NCBI GenBank assembly: GCA_033239125.1
Contig: BSWB01000002.1
Coordinates: forward strand, 155,420,409 to 155,484,408
Reading direction: 5' to 3'
DNA: 64,000 bases
Source: Fagopyrum homotropicum
Lineage: Eukaryota; Streptophyta; Magnoliopsida; Caryophyllales; Polygonaceae
The notes beneath the pieces were generated by a model that was not told the origin of the DNA, did not search any database, and saw only the letters and a list, made by a program, of their open reading frames with translations. Positions 35,357-46,868 of this stretch are shown here, piece by piece (position 1 is the stretch's first letter; each line of letters opens with the position of its first letter). Both the position numbers and the translations under genes were made by a program.

Positions 35357-35819
35357 AATATCACAATCTCGCTTGAAGAATGTTCTTTATCATTTCGTAT
35401 TTGTTTTTACGGTTGGATTGTTTTAGTTTTGAGTTACAAAGATGTTCTGAATTTGTTTAGTCATTAGTTTTTTCTTTATCATGGATGATATTTATCATTT
35501 TGCTTATCGAATGGATTAATGAACTTGTAACTTATTTAGGAATTCTCAACTTCTTATGCTTGACTTTTAATGTAATCCAAACAAAATGTTTTTTGTAATT
35601 CTCAACTTCTTAAATTCCCGTCATTTTAAATTCCAGTAGAATGTAATCCAAACACAATAATTCTGAATTCCCTTCTTTTTAACATTCCTACGAAATGTTA
35701 CCAAACAAGGGAATTGATAAATGATTTAAATTTCCCTCATTTAAATTCCCTTCATTTAAATTCCCATCATTTGGACATTCCCATGGAATTTGCAAATTCT
35801 CCATCCAAACACACTGTTA

Positions 35820-36499
35820 TTGTAACTTATATCACTAGCTTAAAATTTGTGTAAAAGTAGTCAACTTAGCAGATGGCAAGTCAATGTTGTCAAACATATT
35901 CACTAGTCACTTGAAAACTAATATTTATTAATCGGATTCATTTTTCACAGAACAAACTCAAGATTTTTTATCTTTACTTAAACTAATTGCAATAGTTGTA
36001 AGCACCTATGAAATCAAGAAAGATATAAGTCAAGAGAATTGTCTGGTGTATTTGGTATAAAAAAGTGAACACTGCCATGTCTAAAGTAAAAAGTAGACGG
36101 AACAAGGAGTACACACACTGAGTTATTCCAACAATAGACTATCATGTATACTTATTGTTTATTTTTGTTAGAATTCGTATTTGATCTGTTGACTCAGCCC
36201 ACACTAAACTGAGATAAGGTGTTGGTTTGAATTTATGATTCTGATTTGTTTGTTGGGCGAGTTTCAGCTTATTTCAATGATGCATGATGACATGAATTAT
36301 GACCTATTTTTAGGCATGTATTTATGTAGATTTTCCCTTTATTTTACATGCATAAGACATACATTCATATCAATTATGTTGCTATTCACCTACTTTACGA
36401 GAATAGAGGTCTACACCACGATTGATTGTAATTGTAGGGAATATGACACATTTTTTTATCAAAAGGGAGTATGGAAGTGCAAGGAGTCGAAAGGATAGC
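35820..36499. other. Spacer without recognised genes
   Basis: AT-rich. The 87-codon frame at 36235-36498 is hydrophobic and rich in Y, F and I, but matches nothing I recognise. Confidence 0.4.
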
Positions 36500-37895
36500 A
36501 ATTGGACTATATTGGAGCATAAAAAAAAGCAAAGAAAGTCATAAACACGCACCCAGAGTGAACTCTTATACCCCAAAGTAATCTCTGATACCTCGGAGCG
36601 GGCTCTAATACCACATTTCGACCAAGATGATACAAGGTCAACCGAGATGGACATAACAGGGAGTCACCTCGACCCACATCTCGACCGAGATGCTTACGTT
36701 GGGCTCCGAACCACCAGAGTGGGCTTTGATACCGGCGGGCTCAACATTCTTTTTTCAGCCCAATGTTCTAGAGTTTATCTTTAAGGTTGTAAACCCTACT
36801 TACCGACGTGGATTGACCCCCCCTACGATGGCTGAATGGAAACAGAGGCTAGACACTCGAGATTGAGATTGATTTTTGAGGAACCCTGTTTTGTGAGTTA
36901 TTTTTTTGGGATTGGTAGTGAGTTGTTATATCTTTTTGGAACACATTATTGATACTCTTGATTGGTTTGTTTGCTTTGATAATTGAGATACCTTTGTTGT
37001 TTGCTTTATTCCCTTTTCTTGATATAATTGATAATGCATTTATTAGGATGATTGTTGGCTAAACACCCCTGCGATTCTAGGGTGATTAGTTGAAGGTTGT
37101 GGTATAGACGATGAAAGACTAGACCTTTATCCAAGTGGACCCTGAAAGCTTGAGTTAACTCTAAACCCCCATCTCGACCAAGATCGATATAGAACAGAAC
37201 GAGATTGCCTACTACATTGCCTATCTTGAGTCTAGGTTATAGTTTGTCAATCCTATCATTGTTGCACCTTCCTGGTTTATACGCAAGCCTAGGATGACAC
37301 TTACCCGATGATTCCCTTGCTTGTATACCGATGATGATGTGTTAGGTAATAAAAGTTTATCCTTTATTAGGGTTTGAGTGTGCCTTTATCCTACCTTTGA
37401 GAGTTAACTTGAGACTTAGCCGGTGATGGTTAGTTATATACCCTTAGGTGAGTGATGTTGGTTTGAGCGTCTTTACCTTTTCCTTGTTCCTTGAGATTTA
37501 CCCGGTGATAGGAGCTTTGGTTTGAGAAAATGGGTAGTGAGACTTACCCGGTGATCTATCTCATAGTTGCAACACCTTCCCTTAGCAACCCTCAAATTTG
37601 TCCACATTATTCGAAGAGATCTTGAGTCGAAACCACAAATGGATATTATGATCTTTAGAATCTGCATTTCCCCATCTTGTTATACATCTTGTCTTTTGTT
37701 TTTGATCAATATTATTGCATGCTTCTGAAGTTGGATTGCTTTACTGTGATTGTTCTCACCGATTCCCTGAGATCGACTCCGGAATATAAGCCCTTACTAC
37801 GATTGATCCGCACATTGCAGGTTCACTTATCGATAGGTTTATTATTCGGATTATAAATTTAAAGCTTTGTCTGCACACACCTTTTGGAGCGAACA
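36500..37895 (+). repeat. Unclassified dispersed repeat, copy 1
   Basis: Homologous, in the opposite orientation, to 56688-58243. Shared ordered blocks include ACCTTTTGGAGCGAACA at the end (37879-37895), GGATTATAAATTTAAAGCTT, GATTGATCCGCAC, repeated CTTACCCGGTGAT motifs and GGTTTGAGTGTGCCTTTATCC. Several CGACCGAGATG-type words occur near 36650-36700. It has no open frame. The right edge is sharp at 37895; the left edge is approximate. It could be a non-autonomous LTR-type element, but I see no second LTR. Confidence 0.72.
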
Positions 37896-39366
37896 ATGCA
37901 CAAAGACAAGGCACCAAGGATGCAGGGACATTAGCACGTATGTTTGTGTTTATTATTGAGATAAAGGAATTTGCACTTACGGAAATTAGAATGAAATATT
38001 AATATAAACACAAAACACTATTATTTACGGTTATAGATGAATGATAACAAGATTTTTTTTGGTGGAAAATGATAACTTGAGGCCAAGACAAGGATGAGGT
38101 ATTTTCAATTGGCTTTAGTTATCCTGTACTCATTGTTGTTGAAAATATTATGAGGCTATGTTGATTCATTAATATGTGTTGCACAAATGCTCACCACTAT
38201 CATGACAATGACAATAATTTTCATTTCTGATGCATGAATCCAAGTGATCAACAACTCCATTGCTAATCTAAATCTTATGTTGCACATATCCATTAATAGT
38301 TGTTTTTGTTTTCTGTTTTACAACTAAAGGAATCAATACCTACTTATACTTCAACCAAACAAGCATTTGTTGTCCAAAGATGCAAAAAAACAAAATTTGC
38401 AATTCCTATACATATAATTTTAATCCTAAAAATAATTGAATTGCAAAACAATGTAACAAATAAATGATAAAAAAATGTATATTTGCAACTCCTGAAATGA
38501 TAACAATAGGCCAAGAAAGCAAAGAAAAACAAATGCCTAGATCTTGCACTATGCACAAAATGTATAACCAGTGAAAATCCCACTCATATCCTCATTACCC
38601 ATTTCAAATGAACCAAATCAAACAAAATCACCAAATAGAACAAGCACGGATCAAAGAAACAAGAAGCATACCGAATAGATATGAAACGAATCAGGGAAGT
38701 TAAAAACTCTAAAAGATTTGGACAGGGTGGCGCGCAATCGTAGTGGTAGAAGAACCCATATTCGTCCCCGAAGTCTTATTTGACAGAAGATAGGGAGAGT
38801 GTTGTGTAAAATGCAAGTGGGATAATTCACCGGGGAGGGAACACAACGGGGAGCAAAGTTGCCGGGAAAGAGAGACCGTTAGCGACAATTGTGAGCAATG
38901 CTGAAAAGTGCCGGCGTCGACCCCAAAATTGCTTTCCTAATTAGGTTTAGGCGCAGGCACCAGCGGAATGTGCTCAAATATAAATTTTTGGTTGAACGCT
39001 TTCGTCCAGCGCCGGGGCTTATCAACCGCCATCGGAGAGCGTTTGGTTTTGGTTGAACGACATCGGTATGCGTTTGTATTTTTTGTTAGTAAAACAAAGT
39101 TCGTGCATTTAGCTTTTTTGTAATTATTCTAAGCTTTATGTATCAGGTAATGTTAATCAAATATGTATATTGAAGTCTAGGGAGATAGTTAGAAAATGGA
39201 CATGAAGGGTTAGCAGATTCCGTAACCATAAAACCAAGTTGACATCTCAATTGTCTCAAAATCAGTCTAAGAAAATCAAAGTAGTCATGCTCAGTCAGCA
39301 CTTCATACTCATTAATAACACATCAGTTTCAAACCGTACACTAATAATAAAGTCATATGTTAATCG
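37896..39366. other. Spacer without recognised genes
   Basis: AT-rich, with a more GC-rich patch at about 38700-39050. No protein homology recognised. Confidence 0.4.
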
Positions 39367-39946
39367 TAAGACTACCCACAACGGTGGGCTCTAATTTATT
39401 TAATATATTAGATCTTTTAGTAACAGTGTTCAAAACACTTAAAAAAACTATCGTGACATATGGAAGATAGAAATGAGTTTAGAAACGAAGTGAGAGAAAT
39501 AAAGTAGGGAGGTGTTTGGCTTTATCTATTTTTTTCTTAAATTTTCAATGAAATGACTCTCAATTTTTGTGATGAACAAACAACCCATGTCAAAAGGAGA
39601 GAAACAAGACTTGTTCATTTGAGAGTTGTTGGATGGCCGTTAAAAATAGGTTTTCAATTATTTTCACTTCATTATTTCAGCTATAATAAATAGGGCAAAT
39701 TTGGTTAGTAGGCTTTATTAAGAAACAAAGATACTAAGTAGGCTTTTTTATATTTTGCATTAAGAAAATATACCCCAAAATCCTATTTACCGTTCAAATA
39801 AAAATCTAGGGTTTTACCTACTCTCGGCGATTCCAGCCTGCGTCCCCTTCTCTCATCTTTCATTTCTTCCTCCACTCTCACGCTGCTCCATTTCTCTCCA
39901 TCGGCGTAGACTCGGACGGGGCGGTCAGATGCCTGTGCTTTCGACC

Positions 39947-40071
39947 ACCACCGGCCTCCCTCTGCTGGAGTTGTCGCCGCCAAGGAGCCACCGGCCTCCC
40001 TCCGCTGGAGCTGTCGCCGCCAAGGAGCCACCGGCCTCCCTCCGCTAGAGTTGTCGCCGCCAAGGAGCCAC
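39947..40071. repeat. GC-rich triplication, 42-bp-class unit
   Basis: Three tandem copies built on CCACCGGCCTCCCTCCGCTG followed by GAG(C/T)TGTCGCCGCCAAGGAG. They create matching proline/alanine- or glycine-rich frames on both strands, which are not evidence of a gene. The segment may derive from the captured 5' end of a gene. Confidence 0.9.
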
Positions 40072-40188
40072 CGTCTCACGGCATTCCTCGATCCGGAGGA
40101 TTCTTCAAGCCTTGCAGATACTCTGCTTCTCCTGCTTGTTCAGATCCTTGTCCTCGCTTAATTTGACACTTACCTATTAGCATTGGCA

Positions 40189-40299
40189 TCAGTCAAGCTC
40201 TTCACGAGCTAGATACATCTCGTTCTTCAGTAGTTGCAGCTTTTTGGCATTCTCTTTCTCCATTAGCTTCTGCTCCATCATTATCTTCCTGTTGAGGTC
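40189..40299 (-). pseudogene. Possible captured coiled-coil exon
   Basis: The minus strand reads DLNRKIMMEQKLMEKENAKK followed by LQLLKNEMYLAREELD and a stop. The heptad-like, strongly charged composition suggests a coiled coil. An AG precedes the open stretch, so it may be a last exon. I do not recognise the parent gene. Confidence 0.4.
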
Positions 40300-40398
40300 C
40301 TTTCAAACCTATATCTAACCTGGATGGATGTCCAGTTTCAATGTATTTTTAAATGCATTTATCAATTTGGTTACTTAATTTTGTGGTATCATTTGCAG

Positions 40399-40508
40399 TG
40401 GGGACAAATATTGGTGATATCACCATTTGGAAAGTCATTAGCAAGTCAAAACTCGTCACTAGGAATTTTAAAGTTTGGGATGTTGGTGCTCGCTCGATGA
40501 CTTTACAG
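40399..40508 (+). pseudogene. Captured TOPLESS-family exon
   Basis: A 110-bp exon with intact splice sites on both sides (TTTGCAG before, GTAAAT after) encodes VGTNIGDITIWKVISKSKLV followed by TRNFKVWDVGARSMTLQ. This matches the WD40 segment of plant TOPLESS/TOPLESS-RELATED co-repressors, where GTNVG-I-LWEVGS and RNFKVWD are conserved. Parent proteins are about 1,100 residues, so only about 37 residues are here. Position inside a Pack-MULE and flanking intron sequence show duplication from genomic DNA, not a processed transcript. Confidence 0.83.
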
Positions 40509-40954
40509 GTAAATAGATCTTGTGTGGGTTTGAATGTAGGTTCCTGATTGCTTAATCCCTGTGGTTGGTAATTATTTTTGGCTAATGATAGCTCCTTTTC
40601 CAAGCTTCTTTGCAAAGCGAGTACACTGCTTAGTAAATATTCCTATTCCTATTTCTTCAGAGATTGGACTTCCGATCTGCTGTTTTAGTTAGATGATGGA
40701 ACTGTATTGGACAAATCTTAAAGAAATTGCTTTTGAAATGAAATGTGTAATTCTTCCTTCTTTAGTCTTCAACATTTTACTTTCTAGAACATTTCTATTG
40801 AGAATGCATGTCCATATGTAATTAGTATAATCTATTATTATGCTCTTCGGATTACCAAGTGATGAAGTACTGAATATTTCATTAGTTTTTTTGCTGCTAT
40901 TATGACATATTGGCTTGCTGTTTGGTACAGAGAATAAACGAGAATACTCTTAAA

Positions 40955-41575
40955 TGTCTGGTATGTAAAATGTGTAAAATATTTGGTATGTAAATATCCG
41001 GTATGTAAAATGTCTGGTATGTAAAATCTTCTTAGCAACTATATTTGATTATGGTATGTGAAAAAATACAATTCTGGTATGAGTTTTTTGGTAGGAAAAA
41101 CTCATACCAGAAATTATAAAAAACAAAAAATGATCAAAAAATTTTAAAAAAAAATCTGGTAAGAAAATTTCTGGTATGTGAAAAAATTATAGTATGTGAA
41201 AAATTCTGGTATATGAAAAAATTTTGGTATGGCAAAATTTTGGTATGACAAAATTCTGGTATAAAATTTTCGTATGATAATTTCTGGTATGAAATTTCTG
41301 GTATGAGCTTTTCGTATGATAATTTCTGGTATCAAATTTCTGGTATGAAATTTCTGGTAAGAAATTTCTGGTATGTGAAAAAATTATAGTATGTGAAAAA
41401 TTCAGGTATATGAAAAAAATTTGGTATGGCAAAATTCTGGTATGACAAAATTCTGGTATGAAATTTTCGTATGATAATTTCTGGTATGAACTTTTCGTAT
41501 GATAATTTCTGGTATGAAATTTCTGGTATGAAATTTCTGGTATGAGAAATTCCGGTATGAGAAATTCAGTCTAGA
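40955..41575. repeat. AT-rich minisatellite built on TTCTGGTATGA
   Basis: Some 35-40 imperfect tandem units of about 11-18 bp (TTTCTGGTATGAAA, TTTTCGTATGATAA, ATTCTGGTATATGAAA). Sub-blocks are repeated as higher-order copies: about 41166-41290 resembles 41367-41500. It makes the Y/I/F/H-rich frames on the minus strand, which are not genes. Confidence 0.93.
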
Positions 41576-42244
41576 AAATAAAATAAAAATAAAAAATAAA
41601 TAAATAAAAGGCAAGAAAAATAATAAAAGAAAAAAAAATTCAGTAATTAAAAAATAAAACTTATATTTATATAAAATAACAAACATCATTTATTCTTTCT
41701 TTCTAAATAGAAGGGTTAATATTTTTTACCTACTATTAAATGAAAGTGGTAAAAAATTTGGGGTACATTTTCTTAAACAAAAACTCAAAAAGGCCTAGTA
41801 TGTCAAATTCTCCCTAATAAATATCATTTATATAAAATATATTTTTAACAATTATGATTTTTTTCTCTATCAATAGAGCCTAATATTGGATATATTTAGA
41901 TTAAGTAATTTTTTGTGAGAAAGGTAAATTAAGTAATGTATCATTTTTATAATAATGTTAATGTGTTATAAATTTAAATTAGATTAAAAATTTTAATATA
42001 TTACAAGACTATACACGTAAAATAAATATGTTACGACAAATTACACATGAATTTTAAAAATTAACGATACAACAATTTAAAAAATAATATAAATATGGTG
42101 GGTGAATAAATATAGAGTTAAGAGATTGAGAGTTAAGAAACTATGAATGAAGATAAAAAGTAGATGAAGTTTTATAAACTGATGTGACGGATAGAGAAAG
42201 TTTAGAAACTTTAGTGTAAATACCCACCATTGTGGGTGGTCTAA

Positions 42245-43685
42245 GCTACTTGTAAACTATTCATACACTAATGGTAAGCTACACATAATTGTAAATTACT
42301 CGTAAACTACAAATGGGCCGCTAATAATAAATTACTCGTAAACGACTATCAAAATATTTTCAAACTTAACATCATGATGAACACATGTGCCCAAACACAA
42401 TCAAGTGTGTGTATTCACTTGCCTGACTTCATCGCTGGAGCCAAGGGTCTAACTTTAGCGATACCGAAATGCGCTGAAGTTGGACTCAACCTCTTAGCGG
42501 CGTCTCTTCTTCCCAGTTCTCGGTTTCGATTTCCGTCATTTTACACCACCAATGTCAATAATTTCAATTTCTACAATCTAATATAGCTTTAAACAATCAA
42601 ATAATATGAAAATCAAATGAAAATTCCAATTGATAAAAATCCGAAAAAGGTGAAAATTGAACTTTACCGCGAGGACATCAATCTTGTGTTTCATTACCGG
42701 TTCTCTTTTGTGGATCCATCTCATTGAAAATCACCTTTTTGGGTTGGAAATTGCCGGAGGAATTGTCACTATTAAGGCGGGAAGAATCTCCACGAAAGAA
42801 AGAAGGAAAAAGAAGGATTGACGGCTTCCTTTGACATTTTTTAGGGTTTGAACGTATGCGTCACCAAGATGCGTTGACGCTTAAGTGATTAACCACCGCC
42901 AAGATGCGTCAAAGTTGAAAATTTTCAGTGCCGACGAAAAATGCAGCAATTGGCTAGTTTATATATAATTCGTCGTGTCCCTAACCATATTATATTTCAA
43001 TTCAGGAATATTAATTGATATTTCCATATCCTTTTTTCTAAATTATTACTTACGGATATAAGTAAAAAAAGTTTATTAGAACATTGTTAGATTGTATTTA
43101 GAAAAATAACATAAAATACTATCAACTAACAACAATAGTTCAAAATAATACCAATTGTACAAATTATTGGTAGTAATATAAACTATCAACGTATTTACTC
43201 AAAATTATACTATTGTTGATTTATTTAAAAAAAAACTAATTATGATGATGACAATAATAACCGAATTTTACATACCATAAAAAAGGTTTAGGAGCGTGAT
43301 ATGGATTTTATTTACAAAAATGATAAAACTACTATCATTTAATACGCTAAAAAGTCAAAAATAAGTTAATTTTATTCAAAATATTTTTTTTGATTTTTCT
43401 TTTTATAATTTTTTAAATAAAACTTTTTTAAACCCAAAAAAAATTCGTACAAGAATTGATTTTTCGGACATTTTTTAATGAAAATAATTATGAAAAAAAT
43501 AATGAAACTTTTCTTTAAAAAATCCGAAAAGTGAATTATTTAAGGGTTTTTTATGTATATTTTTTTAAAAAAATATAAAAATAAATCGAAGTAAGTTATA
43601 TTAATATGATTAACTTAATTTAGACCACGTAATCTAGTGAAGCAATTTTTTGGGAAAGAGTTTTTTTTTTTTTTCAAATATGTTA
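42245..43685. other. Spacer without recognised genes
   Basis: AT-rich, with a slightly GC-richer segment at 42420-42910. The 70-codon frame at 42374-42586 has no recognised family. Confidence 0.4.
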
Positions 43686-43694
43686 ATAATTGTA

Positions 43695-43874
43695 GAAATA
43701 ATTTGGTTTACTAGGTTTTTTTAGTTTTGTGTTTAGTAAATGTACCTCTTAAGAGAAGAGTGTGTAGAATTTCAGAATAAATACAAAAAATTGGATATAT
43801 TTATTTAATTGAAACATTAAAAAGCCTAATTACTACTCTAGTTTATCAAAAAGGCCTAGTTACTAAAATTGTCC
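43695..43874. mobile_element. Mutator-type MITE, copy 3 (180 bp)
   Basis: Perfect 9-bp target duplication ATAATTGTA (43686-43694 and 43875-43883). Termini GAAATAATTTGGTTTACTAG and, inverted, GGACAATTTTAGTAACTAGG. Same family as the copies at 23431 and 24257. Confidence 0.9.
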
Positions 43875-43883
43875 ATAATTGTA

Positions 43884-44899
43884 TCGGTGCCAATATGTTT
43901 TAACGTTAGTATTATTTTATGTTTAATGTAGATGATTGATATTATTATAAGTTATTTTTTATTTGTTTATCGATACTATAAATTCTGAATTTTTGGATGA
44001 CCATTTTACGTAAACACATGTGAAGGTCTTAACTCTTTTATGAACTTTATATCTCACCCTGTCAGATCCCCTTTGTACCATAATTTATTTGGAAATTGCA
44101 TTTGAAAGTTAAATATTGGATCCCATTTTACGTATAACACATGGAAATTGCTTTTGATTCGGGAACTATTTGGGCCTACGTCAGTTGAAGGCCCAATGTA
44201 CTTGTCCTTAGTAACCTTGGGTTGTCTTTTTATCCACTTCTAGTCCAGCCTCCAAACTATGTTTTTTGTGGCCCACAAGTGGGACAACTTTTGTTTATGT
44301 AACCATTATACTTAGCTAAATACAACTTTGGACCGGACTTTATGGATATTTTGTCCCTTTTTTCCCTTCCATGATTGAGCCTAAAGTCTTGCCCATATCC
44401 GTCTGAATCGGGCTCCGTAAAGGTACTAGATTTTAAAAAACGAAAAACATATCATATTAACTAGGATAGTGAGACGGTGAGAATATGAATAAATTCTCCG
44501 TAGCGTTTCCATTGACTAAATGGATATATTTATAATAAACGTATTTACAATATTTATGTAGGGCATCCTCTATTTTACATAATTACATATTCTATCAGAG
44601 ACCTCTAACATCGTAGTAAGCAAATGTAAATTACCCCTAGGCGGGTCAACAACCGTATGAATTCCGATGGGGAAATTAAAAGCATAACTAGCAAAATAGT
44701 CCACAACGGCGTTAGCCACACAATAAATGTGGCGGAACCGGACAACACAATTCTTACTAATGAAGCCTCGACAATGAGATACAACACTAGCGAGTGGATG
44801 TTATCTATCAACCTCCTTCTTAAGGATTCCGTTTTCTTCCGACCTTCCTTCTTCTCACTCCTTTATGCCGACACATTATTATGTGGTGATTCTTGGGCT
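43884..44899. other. Spacer without recognised genes
   Basis: No family resemblance found. Overlapping frames at 44605-44905 on both strands are not convincing. Confidence 0.35.
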
Positions 44900-46194
44900 G
44901 CTTGACCTTTGGTCTCCTTCCATTTATGCAGCCTTATCTCCCTCTCTCATTCTTTTTCACGTAACTCTCATTCCCTTCTTCTTTCTCTTCTCTTCCTCCA
45001 ACTTCTCCCATAGTGCTTCTTCTTCCTCTTGTGTGTGATGTTTAGCAAAGGAAGGACTGCAGATCCGAGTTACAGTAAGTGTGCTTCTTCCCCTCTTCCT
45101 CCATCTCTTCATCTTCTTCCGCCCTTCACCCTTATGTGAGCCCTAAGGCAAGATTCACCCAATTCTTCCACTTTTTGTCTTCTCTTTTTGTTGATCTCGA
45201 CTAGGATGTAGTGTGGTGGTGTGGATCAATGTGGTGGACATACAGGATGGAGCAAGCCATCCACGAGGTGCCGGGAAGTTCTTGCACATCAAAGAGAAGC
45301 CCGACGAATCAACCTTCTGGAGCTCGACCGCACCCGCGGCTGGACAGCACCGCGGGGGCGCCATCAGCCTCATTGCCACAAGGGCGGCGACAGCAGCCGC
45401 AAGGGTGGTGGCCAGAAGCACCTGGCCGCGGGGGCGGCGCCAGGGTGCCGTGGGGCGGTTCTGGCCTTTATTCAGCTCTTCTCCGCGGATGCGCTTCCTT
45501 GTTCCGCGAACGCGTTCCTACCCCAGTGATTACCCTTACCCGATCTTGTGTCAGCCTCTTATCCTAGAGAGTTATGATAGAAGCATGATAGGATGGCTTA
45601 GGTTAGCCTTGTGAATGTCAAGCAATGGCTTTGGACCTTTAGGTGAGTGTTTGAGGACGTTGGAATTTTCTTAGTCTCAATGTGTGTGGGATCTTGAGTT
45701 GATTATATTGTTGAGAGTGTTTGGTTGTTCTTGTGAGAGTTGTGAGTATGTTGATTGTGGTGTTGTGACAAGATCTCTTGGATCTTTATGGATAGTGGTC
45801 CGTATGCGAGAGTTATCATGTTGGAAGCCTTTAAGGCAGTGGACTGAGAGTGATCATCAATCTTATACGTTTATGTTTTTGTGAGGATTGTGAGCACTAG
45901 AAGTTTAAGGACTTCTAGTTGGCTAGATTGTAGATCTATCTTGAGTTATGATCTTGTGAGGTTTTGAGCACTAGAAGTCTAAGGACTTCTAGTTGGCTAG
46001 AGTGATGTTGATTCGTGTGCCTTGTCTTGAACAGGTGTTGTGTGCCTTCCCAAGGAAAGTAGAGAGTGTTTACCGAGTTTCGCTTTGGGACAGGTAAGTC
46101 CATGAACTTACTTAGCTGGCTTCTTCGTATTAGCATATTGTGTATTGGTGGTGTGTGTTAGTTATGTTAAACAACAAAACCGGAATAGGACGAT

Positions 46195-46232
<38 letters not shown>

Positions 46233-46868
46233 CAATTGGCCCAAGTGTATGATAACGGGCGGTGATATCACTGTCTAGCTCTTGCGAGAGCTAGGAGGTT
46301 CTCTGCGACTAGCTTAGGCAAGTAGACGATCAGATGTATTACTATCATTCCTTGCTGGTAAGCGGGGACAGAGGCGGGTTTCGGGGAGATTCTCGTGTCA
46401 CAAAATCGAAAGTTGAATTAGTAAGGAATAACGTAAATAAAGATAATAAACGGACTTGAGTGTTTGCATGTTCTATGTGTTCGTTATGTGTTTATGTGTC
46501 TTTACCTTTATTCTAATGCATAGAATGTTAGCTAACGGTATTATACCGCTTTGTAGATGCCTTGCAGGTTAGGGAGGCGGTCGAGTGATCCGGCGGTAGT
46601 GAGCAGTCGGGGTTCCGTACATTGTAGGACGGGATCGGTTTACTATTATTGTTGCCTTAAGACGTTTATTATGTTGTTATGGTTTTGAGAACTCGGCTGA
46701 AGTTGTGTTTCAGTTGTATTTCAGATATTCATCATGCACTAAAACTCTTTCATTTTGCCTTTTATTTGTGTCATGTTGTAAGGTCCGGTGAAGCTGTTGT
46801 CAAAGGTTGAAGCCCATTGTATGGTCTTAATCCGTAGCATCCGAATTCATCGAATTTGGGGTGTTACA
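44900..46868 (+). repeat. LTR relic of the gypsy-type family (solo or truncated), left edge approximate
   Basis: The end GGGTGTTACA (46859-46868) and internal landmarks match the LTRs of the 10-kb element in order. These are GGTAAGTCC...ACTTACTTAGCTG (46093-46121), ATAACGGGCGGTG (46253-46265), GATTCTCGTGTCACAA, GATAATAAACGG, TTAGCTAACGGT and TGTTGTAAGGTCCGG. A CT-rich stretch and a GC-rich segment (45300-45500) precede them. The frames at 45155-45614 follow that GC-rich segment and are not genes. An (AT)n run lies at 46197-46228. No internal retroelement sequence adjoins. Confidence 0.7.

Larger units (their letters stand above)
30889..35816 (+). mobile_element. Complete PIF/Harbinger transposon (4,928 bp)
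   Basis: Perfect 16-bp inverted termini CAGTGTGTTTGGATGG at both ends are flanked by a 3-bp target duplication TTA (30886-30888 and 35817-35819), the hallmark of this superfamily. Both expected genes are present in the same direction: a DDE transposase (32674-34093) and a Myb/SANT-like protein (34327-35356). Neither has an internal stop once introns are removed. The 1.8-kb leader probably contains an untranslated exon and intron: a CAG acceptor ends at 32662 and a plausible donor (CTG|GTAATC) lies at about 31195. The word TGTTTGGAT recurs near both ends. Confidence 0.94.
39693..41814. mobile_element. Pack-MULE-like element carrying gene fragments (2,122 bp)
   Basis: Flanked by a perfect 9-bp target duplication TAATAAATA (39684-39692 and 41815-41823), the signature of Mutator-like elements. 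The termini are GGGCAAATTTGGTTAGTAGG and, inverted, GGGAGAATTTGACATACTAG. They match the MITE family at 23431, 24257 and 43695, and an inner ACCCCAAA...GTACA block is also shared. Inside are a GC-rich triplicated segment, a possible coiled-coil exon, a TOPLESS exon and a large AT-rich minisatellite. No transposase is present. Confidence 0.86.
39370..42241. mobile_element. Non-autonomous PIF/Harbinger-type element split by a nested Pack-MULE
   Basis: Inverted termini are GACTACCCACAACGGTGGG at 39370 and, inverted, GACCACCCACAATGGTGGG ending at 42241. The flanks are TAA on both sides (39367-39369 and 42242-42244), the 3-bp target duplication expected for Harbinger elements. Without the 2.1-kb nested element it would be about 740 bp. 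No transposase is present. Confidence 0.8.

Noticed and set aside
39783..40079. Two glycine/alanine-rich minus-strand frames of 61-98 codons
   Set aside because: They are created by a GC-rich triplicated repeat and restate the same repeated peptide.
40955..41575. Regular short repeats as a CRISPR-like array
   Set aside because: Units vary in length and sequence, there are no unique spacers, and the genome is eukaryotic. It is a minisatellite.
41144..41689. Tyrosine-, isoleucine- and phenylalanine-rich frames (up to 95 codons)
   Set aside because: Translations of the TTCTGGTATGA minisatellite; no start context or domain.
45155..45614. Four overlapping frames of 88-133 codons on both strands
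   Set aside because: A locally GC-rich segment of an LTR relic has few stops in every frame. Composition is proline-, alanine- and arginine-rich with no family resemblance.
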